From: an uncultured Gammaproteobacteria bacterium
GTDB taxonomy: Bacteria > Pseudomonadota > Gammaproteobacteria > Ga0077536
Reading direction: 5' to 3'
Assembly (NCBI GenBank): GCA_938075585.1
Contig: CALJHG010000028.1
Location: 1 to 51,055 of the forward strand
Length of the DNA: 51,055 bases
The translations under genes and the position numbers were made by a program. Position 1 is the stretch's first letter, and each line of letters starts with the position of its first letter. The notes beneath the pieces are model-generated. The model was given only the letters and a program-made list of their open reading frames with translations, made no database searches and had not been told where the DNA came from. Positions 43,621 through 51,055 of this stretch are shown piece by piece.

Positions 43621-44249
43621 ACAGTGTCCTTGAAAGATTTCCGCAATTTCTGAAAACCGAGCCGAGCTCGTGATTTCACAGTTCCCAACGGAAGATCTAG
43701 ATCTTCAGCTATCTCACGGTGCGACCTACCCTCAAAATAAACCTTGAAGATAACATCTCTTTGCTCAATTGGTAGAGTCTCAACCGCATCAATAACTTGA
43801 TTACGTGCCAAATCTTTCTGCGGTTCATCCTGAACTTCTTCCATCGTTTCCGCTATTGTTCCAACTTGTTCATGAGCGGCAGCACGTCGTGCTCCAGAAC
43901 GATATAAATCTATCATTCGGTTCCGTGCCAAGGTATAAATCCAAGTGCGCGCTGATGCCTTACTCGAATCAAATGATTTAGCCCGAGACCATGCGGCGAC
44001 CATCACATCCTGTACTACGCTTTCTGCTTCACCCATCGCGCATCCTCTAGAAGTGACCCAAGCCACAAGTTTGGGGGTAAAGATTTCAAAAAACTTATCA
44101 AATGACTCCGTGCTGGCGTGATCTCGCACATCGACCAGTAAGCGAGTTTCTTCAGCTCTGGCCACACTGGTATCTGGCTGACCCGACGGCGTTAATTTGA
44201 TGATATTTCCCATTTTGTTTGCACGGAACACTTTTTGTTGAGCTAACAT
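43617..44249 (-). CDS. rpoE: ECF sigma factor, RpoE of the ChrR-regulated (ECF11) type
   Basis: Sigma factor of 210 residues. Region 2 spans about 45-115 (FDKFFEIFTPKLVAWV, VQDVMVAAWSRAKSF, ARTWIYTLARNRMIDLYR) and region 4 about 148-205 (LPIEQRDVIFKVYFEG, HREIAEDLDLPLGTVKSR). The pairing with chrR identifies the group known from Rhodobacter and Vibrio, which responds to singlet oxygen and light-induced damage. ATG 44249 is used; a second ATG at 44213 is possible and would shorten the N-terminus by 12 residues. A TGATCC-N16-CGTA element upstream suggests that it drives its own transcription. Confidence 0.92.
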   Translation of the reverse strand: MLAQQKVFRANKMGNIIKLTPSGQPDTSVARAEETRLLVDVRDHASTESFDKFFEIFTPKLVAWVTSRGCAMGEAESVVQDVMVAAWSRAKSFDSSKASARTWIYTLARNRMIDLYRSGARRAAAHEQVGTIAETMEEVQDEPQKDLARNQVIDAVETLPIEQRDVIFKVYFEGRSHREIAEDLDLPLGTVKSRARLGFQKLRKSFKDTV

Positions 44250-44276
44250 ACTTTATAATACACGTTGAAAATAATG

Positions 44277-44304
44277 TTTACGATAACGAAAAAAAAAAGG
44301 ATCA
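44277..44304 (-). promoter_or_regulatory. RpoE-type promoter of rpoE-chrR
   Basis: Minus strand: TGATCC at 44304-44299, 16 bases, then CGTAAA at 44282-44277. This is close to the TGATCC-N18-TAAGA type consensus described for ChrR-controlled sigma factors (the CG precedes the TAA). The predicted start of transcription near 44270 leaves a leader of about 20 bases before the rpoE ATG. Confidence 0.65.
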
Positions 44305-44323
44305 CCGACGATGCTCAGAAACC

Positions 44324-44351
44324 TGATCCTACCGGATCCTAAAAACGTATT
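44324..44351 (+). promoter_or_regulatory. RpoE-type promoter of the divergent flavoprotein-CFA operon
   Basis: Plus strand: TGATCC at 44324-44329, 16 bases, then CGTATT at 44346-44351, the same element and spacing as on the opposite strand upstream of rpoE. The -10 lies 33 bases before the ATG at 44385. GATCC/GGATC also forms a 5-4-5 dyad over 44325-44338. Confidence 0.65.
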
Positions 44352-44384
44352 CGGTGCATGCAAATTTAAACTACTGGAAACAAA

Positions 44385-45707
44385 ATGCGCGAAAGCCAGT
44401 TAGGCGGCTCAAAAATAGCCGTAATTGGTTCAGGAATATCTGGCTTAGCCGCTGCCTGGGCTCTAAGTAAAAAGTACCAGGTAACTGTTTTTGAGAGTAA
44501 TAATTACCTAGGGGGGCATGCTAACACGGCTGTTTGCATTCATAAGGGCGAACGATTTGTCACAGATACGGGTTTTATTGTGTTTAACGATCGGAATTAT
44601 CCGCACCTAAATATGTTGTTCGACCGTCTGAAAGTTCCAATAGAAAACAGCAACATGTCATTCTCCGCATCGTTCCCTCAGAGAGATCTAGAGTATTCGG
44701 GCGGAGATCTGAAAGGACTATTCGCTCAAAAGAAAAACTTGCTCAGACCTTACTTTTGGAGAATGCTTATTGATATCGCGCGTTTTTACAGAAAATCTGA
44801 GGAGTACATGCGTCGTGAACTTAATAATGTTTCAATCGGACAGTTACTAGCTGCAGAGAATTACAGCGCAGCGTTTTTGAATAGTCATTTAATCCCGATG
44901 GCATCGGCGATTTGGTCATCGGCGAATGATCAGATTCTGTCATATCCGGCACAGTCATTTCTAAATTTCTTTGAAAACCACGGTCTATTAAAAATAACGG
45001 ATCGACCGCAATGGAAGACTGTCCGAGGGGGAAGCAAAGAATACGTTAACAGACTGGTTGCGGATGCAAATTTCGAGATCCGTGCGAGAACTGAGATATC
45101 GGACGTTACTAGATGTAACGGCCTTGTGATATGTAAAGATTCTGAAGGAAAATCAGAGAGCTTCGATAGTGTCGTGATCGCAACACACGCGGATCAAGCC
45201 CTCGCAATTCTTAGCGATCCCTCCGAGCACGAAATAAAGACCCTTTCTCCGTTCAAATACAGCACAAATAATGCTTGGCTTCACCAAGACGTAAGACTCA
45301 TGCCTAAACGACGAAACGCTTGGGCTAGCTGGAATTACATTGAATCAAAACAAGAATCAGCTAATTGTGCATCAGTGACGTATTGGATGAATCAACTTCA
45401 AAACATTGTCAGGCCCAAAAATATCTTTGTGAGCCTCAATCCTGCAATCACGCCTAAGGCAGAAAATGTGATAGAGAAATACGTTTACACGCACCCACTT
45501 TTCACTCAAGACACGCTCGAAGCACAAATTAGGTCTATTGAGATCCAAGGAAAGAACAATACCTGGTTTTGCGGTTCCTATTTAGGACATGGCTTCCACG
45601 AAGATGGTATCCAAGCAGGTTTATGGGTTGCCCAACAGTTTAAAAGTGGGCCAAATTGGCTGCCGAGCATCCCATGGGATAGGATCCCAAGAAGCTATGA
45701 CCAATAA
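44385..45707 (+). CDS. FAD-dependent amine-oxidase-like protein (COG2907 type)
   Basis: Flavoprotein of 440 residues. The FAD-binding motif is IAVIGSGISGLAAAWAL (11-27) with the acidic end of strand 2 in VTVFES, then YLGGHANT as usual for the amine oxidase/phytoene desaturase fold; the C-terminus has FCGSYLGHGFHEDGIQAG, the second FAD contact. In ChrR/RpoE regulons this protein is co-encoded with DUF1365 and a CFA-type methylase, and such genes take part in making methylated or furan fatty acids in Rhodobacter. An oxidation or desaturation of a membrane acyl chain is therefore the best guess. First gene of the operon; its stop overlaps the DUF1365 start by 11 bases. Confidence 0.88.
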   Translation: MRESQLGGSKIAVIGSGISGLAAAWALSKKYQVTVFESNNYLGGHANTAVCIHKGERFVTDTGFIVFNDRNYPHLNMLFDRLKVPIENSNMSFSASFPQRDLEYSGGDLKGLFAQKKNLLRPYFWRMLIDIARFYRKSEEYMRRELNNVSIGQLLAAENYSAAFLNSHLIPMASAIWSSANDQILSYPAQSFLNFFENHGLLKITDRPQWKTVRGGSKEYVNRLVADANFEIRARTEISDVTRCNGLVICKDSEGKSESFDSVVIATHADQALAILSDPSEHEIKTLSPFKYSTNNAWLHQDVRLMPKRRNAWASWNYIESKQESANCASVTYWMNQLQNIVRPKNIFVSLNPAITPKAENVIEKYVYTHPLFTQDTLEAQIRSIEIQGKNNTWFCGSYLGHGFHEDGIQAGLWVAQQFKSGPNWLPSIPWDRIPRSYDQ

Positions 45708-46503
45708 AACAGAACTCATCGACAGCAGTCTGCCCCCCCATGGTCGCGTTTACGAAGGGAAAGTGTTTCACGCGAGGTACGTGACCAAGCGGCATTCTTT
45801 CAAATATTCAGTGTTCTACTTTCTGCTTAATCTTGATCGCTTACAAGACTTGGCTAGCAGTAACTTCTTGTTTGGCTACAATCGCTTTGCGTGGTTTTCT
45901 TTTTTTGACCGCGACCATGGCCATGGCGGTGAAAACTTGAAAACTTGGCTAAACAAACTATTGAAAGAACACAATGTAAGTAGCGAGCAACTCACTTTCC
46001 GAATTTTATGTATGCCAAGAATACTAGGATACGCCTTTAATCCAATCTCTGTGGTGTACTGTTCAGACAAAAATAATGAATTGAAGGCGATAGTTTACGA
46101 AGTCAACAATACCTTCGGTGAAAGGGTGCACTACCTTATCCCTGTGGACAGTAACTCTGATTTAATGCACCAAACCTCTAGAAAAAATTTATTTGTTTCT
46201 CCCTTCTTTGATATGTCAGGATACTACAATTTCCACATAAACCACCCAGAACATCGAGTCAGTCTTATCATCGACTATAAGCATGAAAACGAAACACGAC
46301 TGAGAGCGACTTTTTCAGGAGAAGAGAAACCATTCACAGTCAGGACCTTAGCTAGGTTACTTCTCACATATCCACTTCTAACCACTAAAGTGATCATCAG
46401 CATACATTTACAAGCCGTTAAATTGTTATTCAAAAGGGTACCCTTTGTGAAACATATAAAGTCCACAGAGAAAACAGTAATTATTGGATCTGATATTCAA
46501 TGA
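45697..46503 (+). CDS. DUF1365 family protein
   Basis: Protein of 268 residues without known biochemistry. Family features visible are GRVYEGKVFHARYVTKRHSF near residue 14, FKYSVFYFLLNLDRL, GYAFNPISVVYCSD near 118, YEVNNTFGERVHYLIP, and KNLFVSPFFDMSGYYNF. It sits between the flavoprotein and the CFA synthase, its usual place in RpoE-ChrR regulons, where it is thought to assist fatty acid modification. ATG 45697 is selected because the longer frame from 45589 lies wholly inside the flavoprotein gene. The stop overlaps the cfa start as ATGA. Confidence 0.88.
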   Translation: MTNKTELIDSSLPPHGRVYEGKVFHARYVTKRHSFKYSVFYFLLNLDRLQDLASSNFLFGYNRFAWFSFFDRDHGHGGENLKTWLNKLLKEHNVSSEQLTFRILCMPRILGYAFNPISVVYCSDKNNELKAIVYEVNNTFGERVHYLIPVDSNSDLMHQTSRKNLFVSPFFDMSGYYNFHINHPEHRVSLIIDYKHENETRLRATFSGEEKPFTVRTLARLLLTYPLLTTKVIISIHLQAVKLLFKRVPFVKHIKSTEKTVIIGSDIQ

Positions 46504-47702
46504 AATTTCTAAAACACATAACTCTCACGCATGGAATGAAAATACTTTTGAAGTCACTTTTTAAGAAACTTACTATCGGACACTTAGAGGTGATACTCCC
46601 AAACCATCAGACGCTTACTTTTTCGGGGCGTCATGCGAACGACATCCGAGCCAACTGGCGTTTCAATAATTGGAAGCCAATCTGGGCATCATTGCGTCGA
46701 GGCTCAGTCGGTCTCGGAGAGAGTTATATTAAAGGAGATTGGTCGACTAGCGATCTTAAGGCATTACTAACGCTAATTGCGGCGAACGAAAAATCGCTGT
46801 TAAAAGCAATTGAAGGGATCGATCTGCTTAGATTTAAGGATAGAAAGTACCACAAAGATAATTCAAATACGGAAACACAGGCTTCTAAAAACATAATTTC
46901 TCATTACGACTTGGGTAATGCATTTTACTCGGCTTGGCTTGATCCATCGATGACGTACTCATCTGCGATATTCAACGAAGCCAATGTTAGTCTGGAACTT
47001 GCACAGCAAGAAAAATACAAAAGGCTCGCGGATCTGCTAAATATTCAACAGGGCGAAAAAGTACTTGAAATTGGAAGCGGATGGGGCGGTTTCGCAACCT
47101 ATGCCGCTAAAAATTTGCAAGCTGACATAACTGGTATCTCGTTATCAAACGCCCAAACAGAATATGCTAGAAACCAATTTAAGAACGAGGGTATAGCCGA
47201 AACGGCAAGAGTTAATATTCAAGACTATCGAAACACTACAGGGGAATATAAGCATATAGTTTCCATAGAAATGTTCGAAGCAGTCGGTGAAGAATACTGG
47301 GACGAGTACGCCGAAAAAATAAAAGATCTATTAACCACCGATGGAGCTGCGGCATTACAAATTATCACCATCGAAGATGCTCGGTTTGAACGATATAGGC
47401 GCACCCCTGATTTTATACAGCGCTATGTATTCCCAGGTGGGATGCTACCTACATACAAGATCCTAAGATCAACATTTGAACGAGCCGGGTTGAGAATTAC
47501 GGACGACAAAAGCTACGGCAATGACTACGCAAAAACCCTAAGTATTTGGAGGAGAAATTTTAACGAAGCGTGGACAGATATACGTAAGCTAGGATTTGAC
47601 GAAGAATTTAAAAGGCTCTGGGAATTTTATTTAGTTTACTGCGAAGTTGGATTCCTTCAAAAAAGTATCGATGTGGTACAGATTAAAATCGAGCACAAGT
47701 AG
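46500..47702 (+). CDS. cfa: Cyclopropane-fatty-acyl-phospholipid synthase family methyltransferase
   Basis: SAM-dependent enzyme of 400 residues acting on unsaturated acyl chains of membrane phospholipids. The N-terminal lipid-binding region leads into ISHYDLGNAFYSAWLDPSM (132-151), motif I EIGSGWGGFA at 190-199, VSIEMFEAVGEEYWDEY near 258, and FIQRYVFPGGMLPTY, all diagnostic of CfaA. Family members make either cyclopropane or, in furan-fatty-acid pathways, methylated alkene products. With the flavoprotein and DUF1365 in one operon under an RpoE-type promoter the second option deserves weight. It overlaps both neighbours, so the operon is tightly coupled. Confidence 0.93.
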   Translation: MKFLKHITLTHGMKILLKSLFKKLTIGHLEVILPNHQTLTFSGRHANDIRANWRFNNWKPIWASLRRGSVGLGESYIKGDWSTSDLKALLTLIAANEKSLLKAIEGIDLLRFKDRKYHKDNSNTETQASKNIISHYDLGNAFYSAWLDPSMTYSSAIFNEANVSLELAQQEKYKRLADLLNIQQGEKVLEIGSGWGGFATYAAKNLQADITGISLSNAQTEYARNQFKNEGIAETARVNIQDYRNTTGEYKHIVSIEMFEAVGEEYWDEYAEKIKDLLTTDGAAALQIITIEDARFERYRRTPDFIQRYVFPGGMLPTYKILRSTFERAGLRITDDKSYGNDYAKTLSIWRRNFNEAWTDIRKLGFDEEFKRLWEFYLVYCEVGFLQKSIDVVQIKIEHK

Positions 47703-48982
47703 TGGGAATTAGTAGACTCTCGACGAAAACAGTCTTCTTTTATAGCTTATCGGGATTAGTATCATCCCTACCATTGTTGCCTATCGCAATAATTTTACCG
47801 GAGTGGTATGCAAGGGACCTCGGCTTAGGGTTAGTAACTACCGGTATCATCATCGCTCTAGCTCGACTTTTAGACTTATTCACAGATCCAATAATTGGAT
47901 TTTTAGTAGATCGAGTTCGGTGGCGAGGGTACCGCTATAAGCCATTTATTATACTAGGAGCGCTTCTGGTCTCAGCTGGTTTTATCTTTCTCTCATATCC
48001 TAGCTCACCGGTCACAGGTTGGCACTTGGGAGTGGGCTTATTCATTCTTTATACTGGGTGGAGCCTATTCCAAATACCCTACACCAGCTGGGGAGCTGTA
48101 ATATCAACTCATAGTTACGACAGGACCAGACTAACTGGAGCGCGAGAACTATTTGGCATGATTGGACTGCTCTTGAGTATTTTTATTTCCTTAATGGCAG
48201 TGAGCTATTTAGATTATTCTCCGTTTAAAACGCTCGCATACGCAGCCAGTATTATCGCGATACCGTGTATTTATCTTCTGATCCGCTGTATCCCAGAGCC
48301 CTCCTTCACTACTCCATTTAAAAGTATTAAAGCCGCTCACATACGAAGCCTATTCAAATTTCAGCCATGTCGGAGGTTATTCCTGTGCTGGTTTTTAAAC
48401 AGTCTAGCAAACGGCATACCTGCAGTTCTGCTTCCTTTTGTAATCACAGATTTTTTTCAGTTGGATAAGAATTCTATCTATTCGTACCTCATAGCGTACT
48501 TCCTAGCCGGCGCCATAGGAGCGACCTTATGGATTAGAACATCAAAACGATGGGGCAAAAGACTCGTCTGGCAAATAGCTATTTGGGTCAATATATTTTG
48601 CTTTGCTCAGGTATTATGGATGGGTCCAGAAACATCTTCATTATTTTGGATCGTGTGCGTTATCACCGGACTTACACTAGGAGCAGATCTCGCGCTTCCA
48701 CCCTCGATTCAGGCGGATGTCATGGAAAGTGACAGAGCCGAAAATAAAGTCGATAGAACGGCGGTTTGCTTCTCTATCTCTTCTCTTGTCTCTAAGATTG
48801 CCCTCTCACTGGCTATCTGCATTCCTTTTCTTGGCCTTGGCCTGACACACTCCGACACTACCTCAGTCCCGAGCTCCAGTATTTTAATCTACTACGTCGT
48901 CGTGCCTATTTTTCTGAAAGCAAGCGTAGCTTTTATTTTGCTCAAGCCGTTTACTTCTGGCGGGTCTCCAAGCGCTGCCTGA
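47702..48982 (+). CDS. GPH/MFS family transporter (MelB-like)
   Basis: Inner-membrane protein of 426 residues with about 12 hydrophobic spans. The segment LARLLDLFTDPIIGFLVDR near residues 52-70 is the cation-site helix of glycoside-pentoside-hexuronide symporters, and the cytoplasmic loop that follows reads VRWRGYRYKPFIILG. YTSWGAVIS and YDRTRLTGARELFGMIG match the next family blocks. The GTG start at 47702 shares one base with the cfa stop. Association with lipid-modifying genes makes a lipid or lysolipid cargo possible; sugar transport by family analogy is not supported by neighbours. Confidence 0.85.
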   Translation: MGISRLSTKTVFFYSLSGLVSSLPLLPIAIILPEWYARDLGLGLVTTGIIIALARLLDLFTDPIIGFLVDRVRWRGYRYKPFIILGALLVSAGFIFLSYPSSPVTGWHLGVGLFILYTGWSLFQIPYTSWGAVISTHSYDRTRLTGARELFGMIGLLLSIFISLMAVSYLDYSPFKTLAYAASIIAIPCIYLLIRCIPEPSFTTPFKSIKAAHIRSLFKFQPCRRLFLCWFLNSLANGIPAVLLPFVITDFFQLDKNSIYSYLIAYFLAGAIGATLWIRTSKRWGKRLVWQIAIWVNIFCFAQVLWMGPETSSLFWIVCVITGLTLGADLALPPSIQADVMESDRAENKVDRTAVCFSISSLVSKIALSLAICIPFLGLGLTHSDTTSVPSSSILIYYVVVPIFLKASVAFILLKPFTSGGSPSAA

Positions 48983-49409
48983 GGAATCGAAACAACCAAC
49001 CAATAAATGGCAGTTTTTCGTAAAGGCTCTGGCTTGCATCCCAATAATCAAAATGAGCGGTAATCAAGCCCGCACTACTCACGCGTAATTCTGAACATCC
49101 AGAGACATCCCATTTGATATTCGAAAGCTGAGGTAATTTCGCTTGCAGTTCCCACTTGATAAACGCAACTTTATCACCATCGTCAAGTTCGTTGTCGGTC
49201 CAGGCCAAAGCCGTCACACGAAACCGATGATTTTCCAAATGCTTAAGCATATCCAAAAAAATCGCCTTGTAAGCGCACCTACCTTGCACGTTATTGAATG
49301 GATCTACAAATTGAACATCCTCAGACACACAGGCGCACAAATCGCTCAGTTTCGTCCTGTCAAAGGATTCGAGAATACTCAAATAACGCTCCAAAGGATC
49401 CTGCTTCAC
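48951..49409 (-). CDS. NTF2/SnoaL-like protein of the stress operon
   Basis: Protein of 152 residues with NTF2-like features: helix PLERYLSILESFDRTKLSDLC, CVSEDVQFVDPFNNVQG, helix AIFLDMLKHLE, and strands FRVTALAWTD, VAFIKWELQA, WDVSGCSELRVSS. Such a protein regularly accompanies SDR and CFA genes in RpoE-ChrR regulons; its ligand is unknown. I use GTG 49409, which overlaps the SDR stop as GTGA; the frame also opens at ATG 49490, but that lies inside the SDR gene and lacks a ribosome-binding site. The 3' end overlaps the transporter gene on the other strand by 32 bases. Confidence 0.8.
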   Translation of the reverse strand: MKQDPLERYLSILESFDRTKLSDLCACVSEDVQFVDPFNNVQGRCAYKAIFLDMLKHLENHRFRVTALAWTDNELDDGDKVAFIKWELQAKLPQLSNIKWDVSGCSELRVSSAGLITAHFDYWDASQSLYEKLPFIGWLFRFLRQRLETRQK

Positions 49410-50179
49410 GGCAGCATCCGACGCGTCAAGACAGTAAAGATTCGACCGGGTAAAAGACTCAACACTTTCATGATAATACCCATCTGCCAAGGAAATCTTA
49501 TCGTAACTCTATCTCGTGAGAGGCCAAGGGCAATACTTTCCGCTGCCTTCTCAGCGCTTACCATGAACGGCATATTGAATTCATTCTTATCAGTCAATGG
49601 AGTTCTCACAAAACCTGGAAGTACTGTACAAATACTTACTCCGCTATTCGTAAGTTCAGCACGCAGGGACTCGCAGAGCCTTAGGAGTGCAGCTTTACTA
49701 GCACTATATGGGCCAGAAAACGGTAACCCTACTTCTGCGGCTAGGGACGAGACGACCGCTATTTGGCCTCTTTTGAGCTCCCGATAAACTGGTAAAATGG
49801 CATCTAGAGTGTTCACTACACCGAAGTAATTTAATTCCATCAGATCGCGTATTTTATCAGGCGAGAATTGCGAGAGACTTAAAGGGAAGTACGTGCCCGC
49901 ATTAAATATCACTAATTCAGGTAAAATCGAGCGCAAACCAAGATCGTCGACAATTTGACGCATTTGTGCTGGTTTTGTGACATCACCGGGATAAGCATAG
50001 GCAACACCTCTAAGGTTTAAATCACCGCAGATCAAAGCAAGTTTTTCCTCTGTCCGAGCGGTCAAGATAACTTCACTTCCGACAGTAACGTAGTAATTAG
50101 CCAACGCCTCACCAAGACCGCTACTTGCGCCGGTGATCCAGACTCTTTTTGGGAATTTGCTAGAATTATGCGTGTTAAT
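49406..50179 (-). CDS. Short-chain dehydrogenase/reductase with non-ATG start
   Basis: SDR of 257 residues when begun at ATT 50179. Only then is the nucleotide-binding motif included: KRVWITGASSGLGEALA covers residues 12-28. The next available start, TTG 50104, would remove it. FNAG near 92, VVSSLAAEVG and YSASK near 158 complete the SDR set, and PGFVRTPLTDKNEF follows. No ATG, GTG or TTG exists between the upstream in-frame stop and 50104; AAGGA lies eight bases before the ATT, which overlaps the last base of the lipoprotein stop. CTG 50182 is a second candidate. It belongs to the operon with the DUF3833 and NTF2-like genes. Confidence 0.85.
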   Translation of the reverse strand: MNTHNSSKFPKRVWITGASSGLGEALANYYVTVGSEVILTARTEEKLALICGDLNLRGVAYAYPGDVTKPAQMRQIVDDLGLRSILPELVIFNAGTYFPLSLSQFSPDKIRDLMELNYFGVVNTLDAILPVYRELKRGQIAVVSSLAAEVGLPFSGPYSASKAALLRLCESLRAELTNSGVSICTVLPGFVRTPLTDKNEFNMPFMVSAEKAAESIALGLSRDRVTIRFPWQMGIIMKVLSLLPGRIFTVLTRRMLP

Positions 50180-50736
50180 CAGTCACTTCCTTTTTCAAAA
50201 AATAAAGTTACTTCTGCTACTTTGATGCCAAACTTCTTGATATACGAGCGATTCACAAGGATATCTTTATCCAGCATCCAGAGCCAATCATCAAATTTAA
50301 CCCGATAAGTTTTATCGCCTACGGGTAAATCCATCTCATATTGCCAGCGCATGGCATTGCCCGATAAAGTTCCCGAGGCAGGACCTAAAATATCACCAGC
50401 GGTGCCTGTTAACGTACCGTCACTATTTCTAACTATTTCCCAACGACGATTATCGGTAGCACCGTCGGCATAATCAAAAACCTCATCAAGGATTAATGTA
50501 TCGTCGCTCGACGATCCGAGTATCTCCACAGAAAACCTGCGCATCACGCGCCCTCTATGATCTTGAACTATGCCCCATGCTTTAGTTTGTCCTTCAAAGT
50601 ATTTAAAGGGGTCAAATTTAGGCGAATCATTGGCGTATGTTCCCACAGTCGTAGTGCTACATCCTGCTGCCAGAAATAAACCAATAAACATGATAAAAAA
50701 TTTAGTTTTACGAGAAAAATATAAATAAAAGTCCAT
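50179..50736 (-). CDS. DUF3833 family lipoprotein
   Basis: Lipoprotein of 185 residues. A basic-hydrophobic signal peptide ends in the lipobox LAAGC with Cys26 as lipid anchor. The mature part matches the DUF3833 pattern: FDPFKYFEGQTKAWGIVQDH, RRFSVEILG, FDYADGATDNRRWEI, and GTAGDILGPASGTLSGNAMRW, a lipocalin-like all-beta layout. Members are typical companions of CFA, DUF1365 and SDR genes. Start ATG 50736 has AAGG about nine bases upstream; a TTG at 50745 has none. It is the first gene of the operon; no TGATCC-type promoter was found upstream. Confidence 0.87.
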   Translation of the reverse strand: MDFYLYFSRKTKFFIMFIGLFLAAGCSTTTVGTYANDSPKFDPFKYFEGQTKAWGIVQDHRGRVMRRFSVEILGSSSDDTLILDEVFDYADGATDNRRWEIVRNSDGTLTGTAGDILGPASGTLSGNAMRWQYEMDLPVGDKTYRVKFDDWLWMLDKDILVNRSYIKKFGIKVAEVTLFFEKGSD

Positions 50737-50946
50737 ATAATTCAACCTTGGAGCTGCAGTGACGCTTAACAGATTATGAGTCGTACAAATTTAGAGCACT
50801 CTGCGCTAATTTGGTGCAAACAAAAGCACTGGGAGTAAGCAAAAAAATTTATTTACGAACTTCAAAATAACTGTTTCGGCAAAAATTTCAAAATATAAAG
50901 TGAAATACGCGTATAACAAATAGTTGGCTCACTAATTGCATTAGTG

Positions 50947-50965
50947 TAGTTAGCCCTCCTAACTA
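50947..50965 (+). other. Hairpin in the leader of the gene at 51001
   Basis: TAGTTAG (50947-50953) and CTAACTA (50959-50965) pair perfectly around a CCCTC loop. A competing pairing, CCCT at 50954-50957 with AGGG at 50967-50970, would exclude the first. It lies 36 bases before the ATG, in the 264-base gap between the divergent lipoprotein and the next gene; the rest of the gap shows no gene. Function unknown. Confidence 0.4.
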
Positions 50966-51000
50966 TAGGGAGCTGACAATTATTAATTATGGAGATAAAA

Positions 51001-51055
51001 ATGAACCAACTCTTTAGAAAATATGCATATGGGACGCTTTTAGCGTCGCTTATGG
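51001..51055 (+). CDS. Start of a gene with a signal-peptide-like N-terminus (partial)
   Basis: ATG at 51001 with GGAG seven bases before it opens a frame that stays open to the window end (18 codons). The translation MNQLFRKYAYGTLLASLM has a short basic region followed by hydrophobic residues, as in the first half of a Sec signal peptide. Nothing more can be said about the protein. Confidence 0.55.
   Translation, partial: MNQLFRKYAYGTLLASLM

Noticed and set aside
1-51055. tRNA, rRNA, CRISPR arrays, insertion sequences, integrases
   Set aside because: No cloverleaf-like sequences, spaced repeats, transposase or recombinase genes, or long direct repeats were seen on either strand.

Overview
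The window looks like accessory-rich chromosome of a free-living, probably marine, gammaproteobacterium. The lineage is inferred from a full-length GlnD, GloB, a Porin_5-type outer-membrane protein, an RpoE/ChrR sigma/anti-sigma pair, a DUF3833 lipoprotein and moderate, slightly AT-leaning base composition. There is no rRNA, tRNA, phage, IS element or CRISPR array. Genes are tightly packed: no gap reaches 300 bases, and many neighbours overlap by 1-11 bases.

Layout: 1-3242 (+) holds the tail of an amidohydrolase, then a DUF1800/DUF1501 exported pair. 3239-5186 (-) is a two-gene operon of a thioredoxin-like protein and a UGSC-family selenoprotein, whose in-frame UGA is followed by a SECIS-like hairpin. 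5392-7621 (+) is an SDR / thiolase-like / DUF35 set. 7632-9935 (-) holds an alpha/beta hydrolase and an amidase. 10190-14073 has an NTF2-like protein, GlnD and GloB. 14215-16770 (+) pairs an alpha/beta hydrolase with a Baeyer-Villiger-type monooxygenase.

16783-21046 (-) is mgsA-mgsB-mgsC-gmaS, the gamma-glutamylmethylamide / N-methylglutamate route for methylated amines, without the N-methylglutamate dehydrogenase genes. 21248-34229 is mostly (-): SDR, HyuB, HyuA, a second HyuA, an amidase, a class III CoA-transferase and an AGCS symporter, with an acyl-CoA synthetase on (+). 34340-39936 (+) carries a RutA-like LLM monooxygenase, an iron-dependent alcohol dehydrogenase, an SRPBCC protein, a second LLM oxidoreductase, an APH-like kinase and a VOC protein. 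Together these read as uptake, ring opening, amide cleavage and CoA activation of N-containing organic compounds; the substrates are not readable from sequence.

39942-42948 has a small secreted protein, a porin with a Pho-box-like promoter on its own strand, and a class I methyltransferase. 42970-50736 is an RpoE-ChrR stress module: the sigma/anti-sigma operon and a divergent operon (flavin amine-oxidase-like protein, DUF1365, cyclopropane-fatty-acid synthase, GPH/MFS transporter) both have a TGATCC-N16-CGTA promoter-like element, and a convergent operon (DUF3833 lipoprotein, SDR, NTF2-like) faces them. In Rhodobacter and relatives such genes belong to the singlet-oxygen response that remodels membrane fatty acids. 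A new gene with a signal-peptide-like start begins at 51001 and runs off the end.

Several starts were revised from local ribosome-binding sites, most importantly the SDR at 49406-50179, which needs a non-ATG start to keep its nucleotide-binding motif.
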